Assembly (NCBI RefSeq): GCF_030272615.1 | Contig: NC_081407.1 | Coordinates: 263,860,574-263,924,573 of the forward strand | DNA: 64,000 nt | Origin: Cryptomeria japonica | Taxonomy: Eukaryota; Streptophyta; Pinopsida; Cupressales; Cupressaceae | Direction: 5' to 3' | In this document: one piece after another, positions 34,701 through 45,600 of the stretch | Position numbering within the stretch: the first letter of the stretch is position 1 | How the letters are laid out: each line of letters begins with the position of its first letter | Program-made: the position numbers and the translations under genes | The notes under the pieces: model-generated | The model's database searches: none | Told to the model about the DNA's origin: nothing | What the model saw: only the letters and a program-made list of their open reading frames with translations

Positions 34701-35087
34701 TGAGTCCAACCACATAAATTCACCATGAACCCTGCTGAGAACATAGCAGATGGTTTGATCTGAGAATTTTGGCATATGAAGGATATCAATGAAACCTAAA
34801 TCCTCAACTACCTTGTGTTCCCATTTTACTACCCCATTCTTGTCAGTGATAACATTCATGTACATGTTCTTCAAATCTTCAGACCCTAAACTCTCTATGT
34901 TACAATGTATGTATGCCCTAGGGTCTTCAGCAAATGCAACTCCCTTCGAGATTTTAGAAAATGCACCAATGGAGTCATCCAACTTTGCTATCTTAGGAAT
35001 TATTTTGAAAACGGGTCTAGGATGCTTAAGATTTTCCACCACAATAGGGTTTACAACGAATTCATGAACGGAGGATGAAGAAGCCAT
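31793..35087 (-). pseudogene. Element E ORF2: about 1,090-codon protein, function unknown
   Basis: I do not recognise this protein. The ATG at 35087 begins MASSSSVHEF. The N-terminal third is the most conserved part between E, F and D: HPRPVFKIIPKIAK, AFSKISKGVAFAEDPRAYIH, LSRVHGEFMWLDSVFKIT, GLPSIGTRPDKKK. Next come a hydrophobic segment like TFRFGNLLVCLML and DEVWMEAIRPRTI, then a basic region (KKRKPSPVPTPSLKKIRTLK), EEIDDLISEANRTIFV, an acidic variable stretch, and a heptad-like C-terminal coiled coil (KEVRKTQKEIDDIVDN, EEKIKKLEREKARL). Stops such as 33840 and 33234 are single-base changes. Frameshifts lie near 34408, 34235 and 32390. F carries the same protein in one frame. No catalytic motif is visible. 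The protein may act on or with the element RNA or particle; that is inference. Confidence 0.82.
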
Positions 35088-35396
35088 TATGAAAGATAAA
35101 TACCTTTTAACTAAGAAATCCTTGAATGCTCTGAAAGACCTTTGCTGCTTCACCTTTTGAATGCCTTTTCTCAATTTCACTCTCTTCGAATGCTTGAATT
35201 CTTGGTGAGATGAAATGAGAAGTTTACCATGCTTTATAATGAAAAGTTCTCCCAACAACCGCATTGAATGCTTCTCTGGTGAAGTGAAAACTGCACATTA
35301 TTTGCCGATAAAGAAGAAATATAACTTCTTACCACCAATCGAGGGTAAATGTATGATTTTCAATTAGTTTCCTTACCCCTAAGGATTATTCCTTAG

Positions 35397-37312
35397 TTAG
35401 ATGAAGAATCTCCTATCGGTGCAGGATTGCCCTATTCTGTCGATGCAGACACAGATTCATCAATTCTTTGATCTCTCTTCCTAATCCATTATTTAGTGAA
35501 TTCTTGCTTGATTTCATTTACCTTTTCTTTTCCTTTGTCATTAGATCCTCTATTGTTCACTGATACACTCTTGCTTCTACAAAATTTGGCAATATGCCCA
35601 ATCTTGTTACATGCATAACAAGTTACATTGTTTCTCTGAATAGTTTTTCCATAACCTTGACCGGTTTGAGTCTTGCATTGATTAGATAAATGTCCAAATC
35701 TACCACAAAAATAGCATTTCACATTCATTCTACAATTGTCTGAGTTATGACCATTTTTATTGCATTTGGAACATTGACCAGTGGGTAAGTTTGTATTCTA
35801 ATTATTCCTAAATCTGCACTGATTTTCTCTATGACCAGATTTGTTGCAATTAAAACAATTCCCATTGAATTTATAAGCATTAGGTTGCCTTACCGGTTTG
35901 ATGTGATCATGATTGTTTGTAGTACCAGAACTTTCTCCATGTTCAAATCCAAGTCCAATTGTTTCTCCATTAGGTTTTTGACTTTTCAACATATCATCAA
36001 GCTTCTCTGAACTTTTCTTGAATTTGTCTTGTATTCATTTACAATGACCAACTCACTTTCCAGAGTGCTAACTTGTCTCATAACTTCCTCTTTGTCATGT
36101 TGCATGTGAATCAAATATGTTTTAAGCATATCATTTTCATAACTAAGCCTTGTAGATTCATCGATGCTTTCATTAAGTCTTCTAGCCAAATCTTCCTCAT
36201 TCCTTTTTCTATCTTCAATATCCTTGCACAATCTCATGGTTAAATCTTGCATCTCATTCTTCATGTTACTGTTCTCTTGTCTCAGTTTCTTTGCAATATC
36301 TCTAAGATTTTATTTTGTTGGCAAGTGCACACTCCAATGAGATATTGTAGGTGATTGAAGGTTTTGTCATTGATGGCAACCTTACAATCCTATGACACCG
36401 GCAAGACAATTTACCGGCACCAGCAACGTTAGACTATACACTAGCACATAGACCATCGACAGTGAAAGGAAGTATACCGACACAGAAGACAACAAGAATT
36501 TTGTTTATAATATATTTTGTAAATTATTGTAAAATCATTGTAAGCTGACTTGGCAAGTTGTAAAATGACTCATATATATAAGAGATCATTGTAGAACATT
36601 TTAGTGAAAAAAAAAGGAAGTTAATAGGCGAAATAAGGCAGACCTATTATGCGAATTATAGGTTAAGGGTTTATGAATGAAGCAAAGCTATAAGCTGGTA
36701 CTGGATCTGGCATAGTAGATGCTATTTTGAAGCAGTACAAGACATTGGAATCATATAATCCATTTTGTAAGTTAGTAAGACTTCCCATTTTGTAATTGAG
36801 CAGTGAGCTCTAGGCACTTGGCCTTCCTGCATGTGCAGGTCCCTCTTGTAGCAATAATATTCTCTTATTGGCCAGTAAGTGAATATTGTGGGTTACAAAT
36901 CCCTTCCGAGGTTTTTCCCACACCAGGTTTCCTCGTTAAACTACTGTGTTATGGTGTGTTTTTCATGTGGTTGTTGTTATCTCTGTTTATTGTATTATTT
37001 CTAGTTTATTGGTATATAGTATTGATATGCTTTACATGTTTTAAGTTAAGAAAATCTTATAACTAGTTAGATACTGATTCACCCCCCCCTCTCAGTATCT
37101 TTGGGAATCCTAACATATTTTTCTTCATCATCTTGGTTTTACAATTGAACTTGTAATTATTTTCTCTTATTCTTTTCTATAACCAGGTTTTCTTGAAGTG
37201 CTTTGATAAATTCTCGAGAAGTTCTGAGTTCATCTTCCAGTTTGATATCGTTCAATTTTTCTGCATCAAAATCTTCAAGAGCTCATTCCAACTTTTGTCT
37301 CAAACTTTCCAT
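35397..37312 (-). pseudogene. Element E ORF1: coiled coil plus four CCHC zinc knuckles
   Basis: The ATG at 37312 lies about 60 bases after the PBS (MESLRQKLE). About 370 codons remain after removing the solo LTR (36316-37115). The N-terminal part is charged and helical (LEDELRTSREFIKALQENL, KNEMQDLTMRLCKDIED). Four knuckles follow: CFNCNKSGHRENQC, CSKCNKNGHNSDNC, CYFCGRFGHLSNQC and CYACNKIGHIAKFC (about 35860-35575). The end reads IGDSSSN. It has the position of gag and could bind RNA and assemble, but I do not see the usual copia gag domain that B and C have. A TGA at codon 10, TAA, TAG and one frameshift near 35995 break it. Element D has the same knuckle array. Confidence 0.83.
36316..37115 (+). 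repeat. Solo LTR of the F family inside ORF1 of E
   Basis: It runs TGTTGGCAAGTG to CCTAACA, 800 bp, with perfect duplications tattt at 36311-36315 and 37116-37120. It is homologous in the opposite orientation to the F LTR (60132-61067) but has one copy of the 57 bp unit that F has three times. It contains the shared box (about 36889-36955) and the C tract (37081-37088). With no internal region, it is a solo LTR. The hydrophobic open frame at 36803-37066 is an LTR by-product. Confidence 0.93.
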
Positions 37313-37369
37313 TGGTATCTGTTTTAGAATCTTCCTCAAGCTATTAGGCTTCTGTAAATAGAGGACTAG

Positions 37370-37381
37370 GCTCTAATACCA
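37370..37381 (-). other. Element E primer-binding site
   Basis: On the minus strand it reads TGGTATTAGAGC, two bases after the LTR 3' end, one change from the initiator methionine tRNA site. Confidence 0.9.
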
Positions 37382-37383
37382 AT

Positions 37384-38251
37384 TATTACATAGTTGATCA
37401 GTCCCAAAGACACTGAGAGGGGGGGGGGTGAATCAGTTTCTGACCAGTAGGTAAAAGATTTAAACTTATTTGTAATTCTACAACTGAAATTAATATACTA
37501 GTAAACAAATACTAATGCAGTAAAAAGAAATAAGAGAGACAACATCAATGCACACCATAACATAAGATATTTTGGTGAGGAAACCTGATACAAGAAAAAC
37601 CTCAGTGGGATTTGTGACCCATAATATTTACTCATTGGCCAATATGAATAAATATTACTTATACAATAGGGGCCTGCACATGCAAGAAGGCCAATAGCCT
37701 AGAGCTCACTGGTCAACAACAAAATGGAGTCCCACTACCTACAAAATTGGATGGTTAAATCCAATGATAATGTACTGCTCAAAATAGCATCTACAATGCT
37801 GGATTTAGTACCAATTTAAGCTTTGTTTGATACCTCTACCATAAACCTTACTTTTCTCTTCTCTACTCTTATTCTCTCACAAAATAATTACATCATAATG
37901 CATATATAGTTATTTCTCTCATATATTGCTTGCATTCATTACCTAATTACATTTCAAAATGACCTACAAGATCTCATACATATATGAGTCTTTACAATAA
38001 ATCATGTCGACTATATAAATAATAAATTCATTACAATGTATTTCTCATAAACAAAATTATATCCATGTCGGCTTGAAGTGCCAATATAATATGTTGCTGG
38101 TGTAACTTGATGTCAGTGTGAATGATCTTTGGTGTAGTTTTTGGTGCCGGTATGCGATGTGTATTGTCGGTGTAACTTGTGAACCATATTACTAGTTGGT
38201 TGACATCAATGACAACATCAACCATTCTCATCTAAGTGTATAATGCCAACA
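37384..38251 (-). repeat. Element E 5' LTR
   Basis: It matches 30763-31606. On the plus strand it starts TATTACATAG (a decayed TGTTAGATAC) and ends AATGCCAACA at 38251. A run of ten Gs lies near 37418-37427, and the shared box is at about 37560-37620. Confidence 0.9.
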
Positions 38252-39310
38252 TGTTGAGCACATCCCCTTCTGAAGTTGATAACTAATATACTTTTGATCC
38301 ATAAGTTGATATGATAACAAAGGGTCCCAACCAGTTGGGTTCAAATTTCCCTTTCTTTTCTCGATCTTGCTAATTCCAAGGATTTTCCTTTAGGACTAGG
38401 TCACCAATTTTGAATGCTCATGGGATGACCTTATGATTGTAACTTTTGCACATTCTTTGTTGATATTCCTTGAGATGGTGAAAGACACATTGGTGACGTT
38501 CATCTAGTAGCTTGAGTTATTGCAACCTGTTGACTCGATATTCCTCATCTGGAATGAGGCCTTTCAATGACATTCGAAGGGATGAAATCTCTACCTCAAT
38601 AGGTAGGATAGATTTTGATCCATATACCAATGAGTATGGCATAGCTCCTATGAGTGTATGGATACTTGTTATGTAGGCCCAAAGTATGGGATTAAGCTAG
38701 ATATACCAATCTTTACTAGCATCATTCATTGTCTTCTTGAGGATTTTCAGGATTGTTTTGTTTGAGGCCTCTGCTTGGCCATTCCCTTGTGGATAATAAG
38801 GTATCGAGAAGCGATGTTGGATATGAAATCTCTTACAAAGCTCTTGGAAATATTGATTTTTGAAAGGTATTTCATTATCTATGATAATGGAGCTAGGGAT
38901 GCCATATCAACAGATGAGGTAATTTAGAATGAAGGAAGCTATCTGTTTGGTAGTCATTGTAGTCAATGGAACTTCCTTAATCCATTTGGTGAAGTATTTG
39001 GTGGTGATGATGATGAACTTGTGTCCATTTGATGAGGAAGGTTGAATCTTTCCTACTAGTTTGAGTCCCAATTGACAGGAAGGCCAAGATGTAGTGAATG
39101 GTTGCAACTCTTGTGCTGGTGCATGGATGAGGTTGCCATGAATTTGGCACTTAGGGAATTTCCTAGCAAATTGATAAGACTCTTTCTCCATTGTTGGCCA
39201 GTAATATCCTATCCTCAAAAGTTTCTTAGCGAGAGATTCATTACGATCAAGGCATCGAAGAAGAGTACCATCAAGACCTTGGCGATACAATGTGTCAGTG
39301 GTTAAGGTGT
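38252..39310 (-). pseudogene. G1 integrase
   Basis: On the minus strand the zinc region includes YYWPTMEKESYQFARKFPKC, the standard Ty3 spacing. The first catalytic segment reads LGLKLVGKI, where the usual Asp is Lys, and FTKWIKEVPL follows. The second Asp (IIIDNEIPF) and the Glu (GNGQAEASNKT) are present in the continuation 38906-38780. The C-terminal part reads VYGSKSILPIEVEI and GKFEPNWLGPFVI, a GPY/F-type module with no chromodomain. It runs into VLN at the E insertion. Stops are at 38904 and several later positions. Confidence 0.85.
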
Positions 39311-39479
39311 AGTGGATTGCTTGTAGGATAAAGCTTCATTTTTGGTTATGAGATAGGTTTGGTGGGAGGGAATTGTCTTTGAGATAGTCATAGATCTTCT
39401 TGTATAGAGGGGAATCAAAACTGGTCAGGGCATAGATGACTTTGGATGTTGAATTGTCATAGGTTGGGGAAATTAATTG

Positions 39480-39730
39480 CTCCACTAGAAATTCATAATG
39501 ATTTTATTTATTTGGAACTTGTAGAAGTGAGACGATAGTGGCCATTGCATCAACAACTCTATTGTCTAACCTTGGAATCTTCTGAAAGGTGATGTGTACA
39601 AATTAATTTTTGAAATCATCCACCATGCATTTGTAGGGCATGATCTTATCATCTTTTATCTGATAGTCGTCATTGATCTGATTGATAGCTAATTGAGAGT
39701 CTCCATAGACTTTCAATTCTATGATTCCCC
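39480..39730 (-). pseudogene. G1 second RNase H domain (archaeal type)
   Basis: On the minus strand from about 39722 the frame reads ELKVYGDSQLAINQINDDYQ, then FQKIPRLDNRVVDAMATIVS. The YGDSQL motif with Asp and the PRxxNxxxDAxA motif are those of the additional archaeal-type RNase H found between the RT-associated RNase H and integrase in plant Tat elements. One stop (TAA at 39601-39603) interrupts it. Upstream, 39973-39719 is decayed linker. Confidence 0.82.
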
Positions 39731-39944
39731 ACTCCATGGATACTTTGATACTTGTATGATCTCGAAATTGTGCGTCCTTCTAGAGTGACAAATAGGATGC
39801 CCAGGATCCATCAAAGTATAGGGTCCGTTGCTTGGGTCTGATAGAGAACACATCCATATCTGTAAATCCCACCTAGAGTGGGTGTTGGTCTGGGAGTGGT
39901 TCTTCTGCCAATTGATATGCAGTTTCTTGTCCTTCGATGGCCTA

Positions 39945-41325
39945 TCATTCCGTGTAGTCAATATCAAAGTCACTTAGGATCATGACCCATTTAGCCAACC
40001 TCCCTATGAGAGGGGCTTTTCTAAGTAGATATTTTATTGGGCCAATCTGTGTCACTAGCTTGATTGTGTGGGCTAGCATGTAGTGGAAATTTTTTTTGGA
40101 AGCGAACACTACCACTAAGAAAGCTTTTTCGATGAAACTGTAGTTGAGTTCATAGCCATTCAACATCCTACTAATGTAATACATGGCTCTTTCCTTTCCT
40201 GTTGAGTCCTCTTGTGCTAGTAATACCCCCACCCATGATTGGTTCTATTGAAATAGGCGGATTCATGAGATATTTCTTCAGCTGATGGAATGATTCTGCA
40301 CATTTGTCTTCCCATCTGAAAGGTACATTCTTATGAAATAGATGGTTGAATGGGAGACATTTATCCATTAATTGATCAATGAACCTTCTGATAGATTGTA
40401 GCCTGCCTTGAAGAGATCATAACTGACTAATGTTCCTGGGAGGTGGCATTTCCATGATAGCTTGAACCTTTTTAGGGACCACCTTGATGCCTTTTTCTGA
40501 TATAATATAGCCCAAGAGTTTTTAGGATGTGACTCCGAAAGCACACTTTTTAGGATTCAATCTAAAATTGAATTGCTCTAGTCATTGAAAGATTTTCTCT
40601 AGGATGTCTAGGTGTTCTACTCTTAAGAATGATTTAACTAGAAAATCGTCCACATAATCTTCCATAAAATTATGCATCATGTCATGGAAGATTTTTGTCA
40701 TGGCCCTCTAATAAGTTGTACTAGAATTTTTCAAGCCAAAAGGTATGATGTTTCAATAGTATGTACCCCATGGACATGTGGATATCATTTTATCTTGATA
40801 TTCTAGAGCTATCTTGATTTGGTTGTAGCCAAAAAAACCATCCATGGGGGATAACATTGTGTGCCCTATCGTGAGATCAACAATGGTGTCGATTCTTGGT
40901 AAAGGAAAGTCATCCTTTCGACAAGCCGTGTTGAGATTCCTAAAGTTTGTACAAATCCTAATGCTTTTATTTAGTTTAGAGGCTAGCATAATGTTAGAAA
41001 TCCATTTTGCATAATCAATGGGTTGGATGAATCCTATATCAAGTAACCTCTTCAACTCTGCGTTGACCAATATGGCAACATGTGGGTTCATCTTCCTTAA
41101 TTTTTGTTTGATAGGTTTAGCTCCAGGAGTGATTGACAAGTGATGCATGATGAGATTTGGATCTATCCTTGGCTTGTTTGCATAATACCAAGAAAAATTG
41201 ATTTGCTTATCCTTGAAGAATTTGACAAAGTCTGGTTTTTCCTTTTCTGTAAGTGATTCTGCTAGATGTATGGTTCGTGATACTAATTCAGTGTCGATAT
41301 TTATTGATTGAGTTGGCTCAATCAA
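39945..41325 (-). pseudogene. G1 reverse transcriptase and RNase H
   Basis: The Ty3 RT motifs on the minus strand are ITPGAKPIKQKLRKMNP, IRICTNFRNLNTACRKDDFP, LSPMDGFFGYNQIKIA, and the catalytic box YVDD intact at 40656-40645, then LNPKKCAFGV and LLGYIISEKGIK. RNase H has YYISRMLNGYELNYS and AFLVVVFASKKNFHYML. The frame is continuous from 41325 to about 40240 with several stops (40753 TAG and others), then shifts. The FDIDYTE end is the usual RNase H boundary. Confidence 0.9.
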
Positions 41326-42650
41326 GATTGGTGATCTCTACTGATAATGTTTAGGAAGAGTGTCAAGTCTCCCATCTTTAGGTGCCTCAAAGAGGTTTTC
41401 ACCATTATATGCATCCTTTGTTTTTACTTTTTTGTAATCTAATATTGCCATTAGATTGATTGTTCATTTGTGACTAAGAGACTTGGCACTCCCCTAATTA
41501 TAGATATCGTTATGTGATTCGATGGTGGAGCATGCTTCTAGGTTAACAGAGTAGAGGTATTAAACAATGGCCTCATCATTTTGGAATATGGGTGTATCAT
41601 TGTGCTCAGGTTCTTCCCAGTCTATAAGGTCAGGATATATGAGAGGTAGGGAGTCATTTGGTTATCAAGGTCTTCTACTGTGAGGGTCATGATAGAGATA
41701 TTGTCATAGTTGTCTATAGCATGGGTGAGTTCTATAATAGTCTCAAGTTTTTTGATGGTACTCTTATTGATATTGCCTCTTTTGTATTGACGCTACTCAT
41801 TTTCACTAGACTCATAGATATGTTGTGGTCCAAATTTAAATGATCTAGATCTCAAGCCTTGTTCCTCATAAGGTATGGGTGTATAGGTGTGTATTTTATA
41901 TACCTCAATATCCTCAGTGATATCAGAACAAGTATCCTACTTATACTCATTGGAATCTGTTTCAGAATCGTTGTCCCGGGTCACTCCACTGAATCTGACA
42001 GGTATGTTATAGGGTGAGGAAAGGTCACTGATAATTGATACAAGTTTGGTAGCTTGTTCTGATTCAGGTTCTGTACTTGTTTGTACTCTTTGGATTTTCT
42101 CATACATAGTTTCCCTTCTTTGAGTAGAAATTTCTTCAGGTTGTGGCCTGGACTTGGTTTGATCAAGTACTTGTACATGATGTACTTTCTTATAAGAGGC
42201 CTCCTCTCTTTGGATAGCGATCTCTTGTTGTCATTTCAAATTTATTCATGCTCTTGTTCTTTTCTTATTTTTGTAGTTGCTTGATGTAGTGCTTCTTGCT
42301 ATGAGTCTTCGTTATGTGTTATCTTTTCTCTCCATCAAGGTTTTTGATGGTGATATCGCTTTTGCATAGGTGGAACATGTTGGCCATACCCAAGTCTTCT
42401 TTTGTAGTTTTCAAGTTGTGAATGGGGTTGTATGGGTTCTAGGATTCCCTCTTGACACTTGCCAATAGGTTGTTATGTGAGAACAACTAATTCTAGGGCA
42501 GAAACTCTTACTTCTTCCTCATCCTTGTATAGCCAGCTAAGGATTTCCTTGTCTTCTGATTCTTCTGCTAGTGGGCCGATTTGGATAAATTTACCATCAA
42601 AATTCTTGATGAGTTGTGTTTCCTGATGTCTTGATGTGGAAGGTTGTCTG
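41326..42650 (-). pseudogene. G1 linker between protease and reverse transcriptase
   Basis: This is a decayed coding stretch. Near 42600 the minus strand reads LIKNFDGKFIQIGPLAEES, and further down is an acidic, low-complexity linker with several stops and shifts. Plant Tat elements have such a poorly conserved segment ahead of RT. It continues the frame that ends at 49908 on the far side of element D. Confidence 0.6.
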
Positions 42651-43713
42651 TGTTAGGTCCCGAAGACAATTGAGAGGGGGGGGGGTGAATCAGTTGTCTA
42701 ATAAATTCAAACTAAAAACCACTTAACCAACTTAATGCTTAATACCGGTAAACCAGTTAAGTGTGCCGGTAGACAGTGTTAACAGTAAACTGCTATACCG
42801 GTAAATATTAATGCATGAAACATAAACATAAGGTCATCCACAACACATAACACCAATATTTGTACGTGGAAACCTTGTAAGGGGAAAAACCATGGTGGGA
42901 AACCTTACCCACAATCAGATGATACTACTACAGATAGTAAGTGTACATAAATGGGGTTTGCACATGCGGAAAGGCCAACAGCCTAGAGCTCACTTCTCAA
43001 TCACAAAAATGGGAGTCACACTGACTACAGTTGGATGGTTAAATCCAATAAGAATGTCCTACATAGAATAACATCTTCATATGCTGGATTCAGTACCGGT
43101 GTAATGCTGATATGCTTTCATAAAAACCTAGCTTCACCTTCAAATGATGTCTTCGTGTATATCTCTACTTAATCTTGCATATACCTTCACACAATTCTTT
43201 TTCGCATTCCACATTCGATCTTACAAATAAGATCTTACATTTATACCATAACCTAAGACCAATTTTAGTAGGTCGCCTCTACAAGATATTACAATAAAAC
43301 ATTTTACAAACAATATAATATTTGATGCAATAAATGATTAAACATGTTGGCTTAATGCATTTACACCAATATTAAATCATCTCCATAGCATTCCATGCTG
43401 ATCTGGAAAAGATAAACCAACCGGTGTAACCCTAGGTAACCCTGGACCTATTTTCCGGTAAAGGAAAATATGCAAATATGAATATACTAATGATTAATTC
43501 TTCAAAACAAAGTGTCCACATGATTTCTTTGACATTACCAAGTGTTTTCCATATCATTCCAAGTGCCGGTGAACATTATCTCCTATTGGTGAACCATATA
43601 CTAGTAACTGTGCAATAGTTACTTGTTTGTCGGTGAATGTTGCTGGATCACCAAAGTGCTAGTGTTTTAGTAGGTGTTGACATCAATGACAAAACCATAC
43701 CAAAATACCAACA
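42651..43713 (-). repeat. Element D 3' LTR
   Basis: On the plus strand it runs TGTTAGGTCCCG to AATACCAACA, 1,063 bp. It matches 48876-49907 closely. It has a run of ten to eleven Gs at about 42675-42685 and the shared box at about 42843-42905. Confidence 0.92.
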
Positions 43714-44071
43714 ATCTCCCCCTTTGGCATTGATGGCAACACAAGATGGAAAAACCATCAAAGTGCCAAAACAAAAATGCCAAATACCAAAAACCAACAA
43801 TCTCCCTTAAACAACAATCTCTCCCCCTGGGAGCAACATGTGTTTATCCAAGGATTTTCAATATCAATTTCTCTACCAATCTCTCCTTAAAAGATAATGT
43901 GTTTTTCCATAGATATCTCTCCCCCTTTGACATCAAATGCCAAAGTTAATATACAAAATACCAATCAATTCAATATACCAACTACACCCCCTGAGAAGTA
44001 GCTTCCTCGTCAAAGACCGAAGTAAAAGATTTGTCTTTTAATTCTACCAGTTGATGACAATCATCAATTGT
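43714..44071 (-). other. Element D polypurine region
   Basis: There is no gene. Complements of polypurine tracts lie at 43714-43727 (ATCTCCCCCTTTGG, abutting the LTR), about 43797-43806, 43816-43828 and 43915-43929. This is the multiple-tract arrangement seen in A and B. Confidence 0.85.
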
Positions 44072-45600
44072 CTAAGTCTCTATCGGTGGTGGTATGACTC
44101 CAAGCTGATCTTTGAGATATTCAAAAGTCTCTTTAGGAAAAGGTTTTGTGAAAACATCTGCAAGTTGTTCTTTAGTATTCACATAAACTAGTTTTATCAC
44201 TTTTTCTTCAACTTTTTCCCTTAGAAAATTTAGTTTGATAGAAATATGTTTTGTTTTAGAATGTAATACTTGATTCTTAGATATATCAATTGCTATAGTG
44301 TTATCACAATATATAGTAATAGGTTCCTTGCATTTTACCTTTATGTCTTTCAACATTTGTTTAAGCCATAGTACCTGTGTACAGTTAGTTGCTACTGCAA
44401 CATATTTTGATTCTGTTGTTGATAAAGATGTACAACTTTGTTTCTTACTCAACCAAGAGACTAATCTCTTTCCAAGAAAGAATACTCCACCAGTGGTGCT
44501 TTTTCTATCATCCACATCTCCTGCCCAATTTGCATCTATGTATGCACATACATTAAAATTTGCATCTCTAGGATACCATAATCCAAGATTTGTAGTGCCT
44601 TGTAAGTACCAAAAAATCCTTTTTACTACTGATTCATGATTTTCCTTAGGATTACTTTGAAATATAGAAATAATACATATTGTATTCATAATATCAGACC
44701 TGGTTTGTGTCAAATATAGTAAACCTCCTATCATAGATTTGTATCTAGTTGGATTAACTAGTGTAGATTCATCTCTTTGAGATAATTTGTCATCTGTAGT
44801 CATAGGTGTGCTTACCGGTTTAGAGTTCTCCATCCCAAACTTCTTTAGTAACTCTTTTAGGTACTTGGATTGACTCAAAAATATACCTTTATTAGTCTGT
44901 GAAATTTGTAATCCTAAAAAGAATTTTATTTCTCCGATCATAGACATTTCAAATTCTTGCTGCATTTTCATAGAGAATTCCTTACATAATCCATCTTCTC
45001 CTCCAAAGATTATATCATCAACGAATACTTCTATAATCAAGATATCATCATTAGTTATTTTGTAATATAAATTGTTGTTTGCATTTCCTTTAGTAAAACC
45101 AATCTTTAAAAGATACTTATCCAACCTTGCATACCAAGCTCTTGGGGCTTGTTTCAATCCATACAGAGCTTTTCTTAACCTGCAAACCATATCATTGTCA
45201 CCTGTCAAAGAAAATCCATCAGGTTGTTCAATATAGACTTCCTCTTTAAGATCTCCATTCAAGAATGCACATTTAATATCCATTTGATAAACTTTGTAGT
45301 TCTTGTGAGCTGCAAAAGCCAAGAATAATCTGATTGCCTCAATTCTAGCTACCGGTGCAAAGGTTTCATTGTAATCAACTCCTTCTTTCTAATAATATCC
45401 CTTACACATTAGTCTTGCTTTATTTCTGACAACCTTACCATCTTCATTAAGTTTGTTTCTAAATACCCATTTGGTTCCAATTACATTTTTATCTTTAGGC
45501 CGGGGAACTAATGTCCAAGTATTATTTTTCTCAATTTGTCCTAATTCTTCTTCCATAGCTTTGATCCAAAATTTATCTTCACATGCCTCATTGATAGATG
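44072..45600 (-). pseudogene. Element D reverse transcriptase and RNase H, nearly intact
   Basis: The frame is open for 416 codons from 45322 to the stop at 44072. RT motifs are [57 protein letters not shown] and the catalytic [11 protein letters not shown]. RNase H has [20 protein letters not shown] (first Asp of TDADW replaced by Ile-Asp-Ala), [11 protein letters not shown] (Glu-Ser-Lys where AEAEY is usual) and [13 protein letters not shown]. The C-terminus is [21 protein letters not shown] single TAG at 45389 separates it from the upstream frame. This is the youngest-looking pol in the window. Confidence 0.92.

Larger units (their letters stand above)
30763..38251 (-). mobile_element. Element E: Sirevirus-like non-autonomous element with ORF1 and ORF2, no pol
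   Basis: On the minus strand E has 5' LTR 38251-37384, PBS complement 37370-37381, ORF1 (37312-35397), ORF2 (35087-31793), polypurine tracts and 3' LTR 31606-30763. No protease, integrase, RT or RNase H motif occurs between the LTRs, and no large gap or insertion except the solo LTR 36316-37115 is evident. It splits the final integrase codons of G1. The flanking pentamers catcg and tgttg differ by three transitions from a common target. Restoring one copy puts the G1 integrase back in frame. Confidence 0.88.

Noticed and set aside
36803-37066. Hydrophobic open frame that looks like a membrane protein (LLSLFIVLFLVYWYIVLI)
   Set aside because: It lies wholly within the F-type solo LTR. A similar hydrophobic stretch appears in the F LTR (around 60170-60300) because the LTRs are homologous, and there it runs into the G2 RT frame by chance. 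It is T-rich LTR sequence, not a gene.
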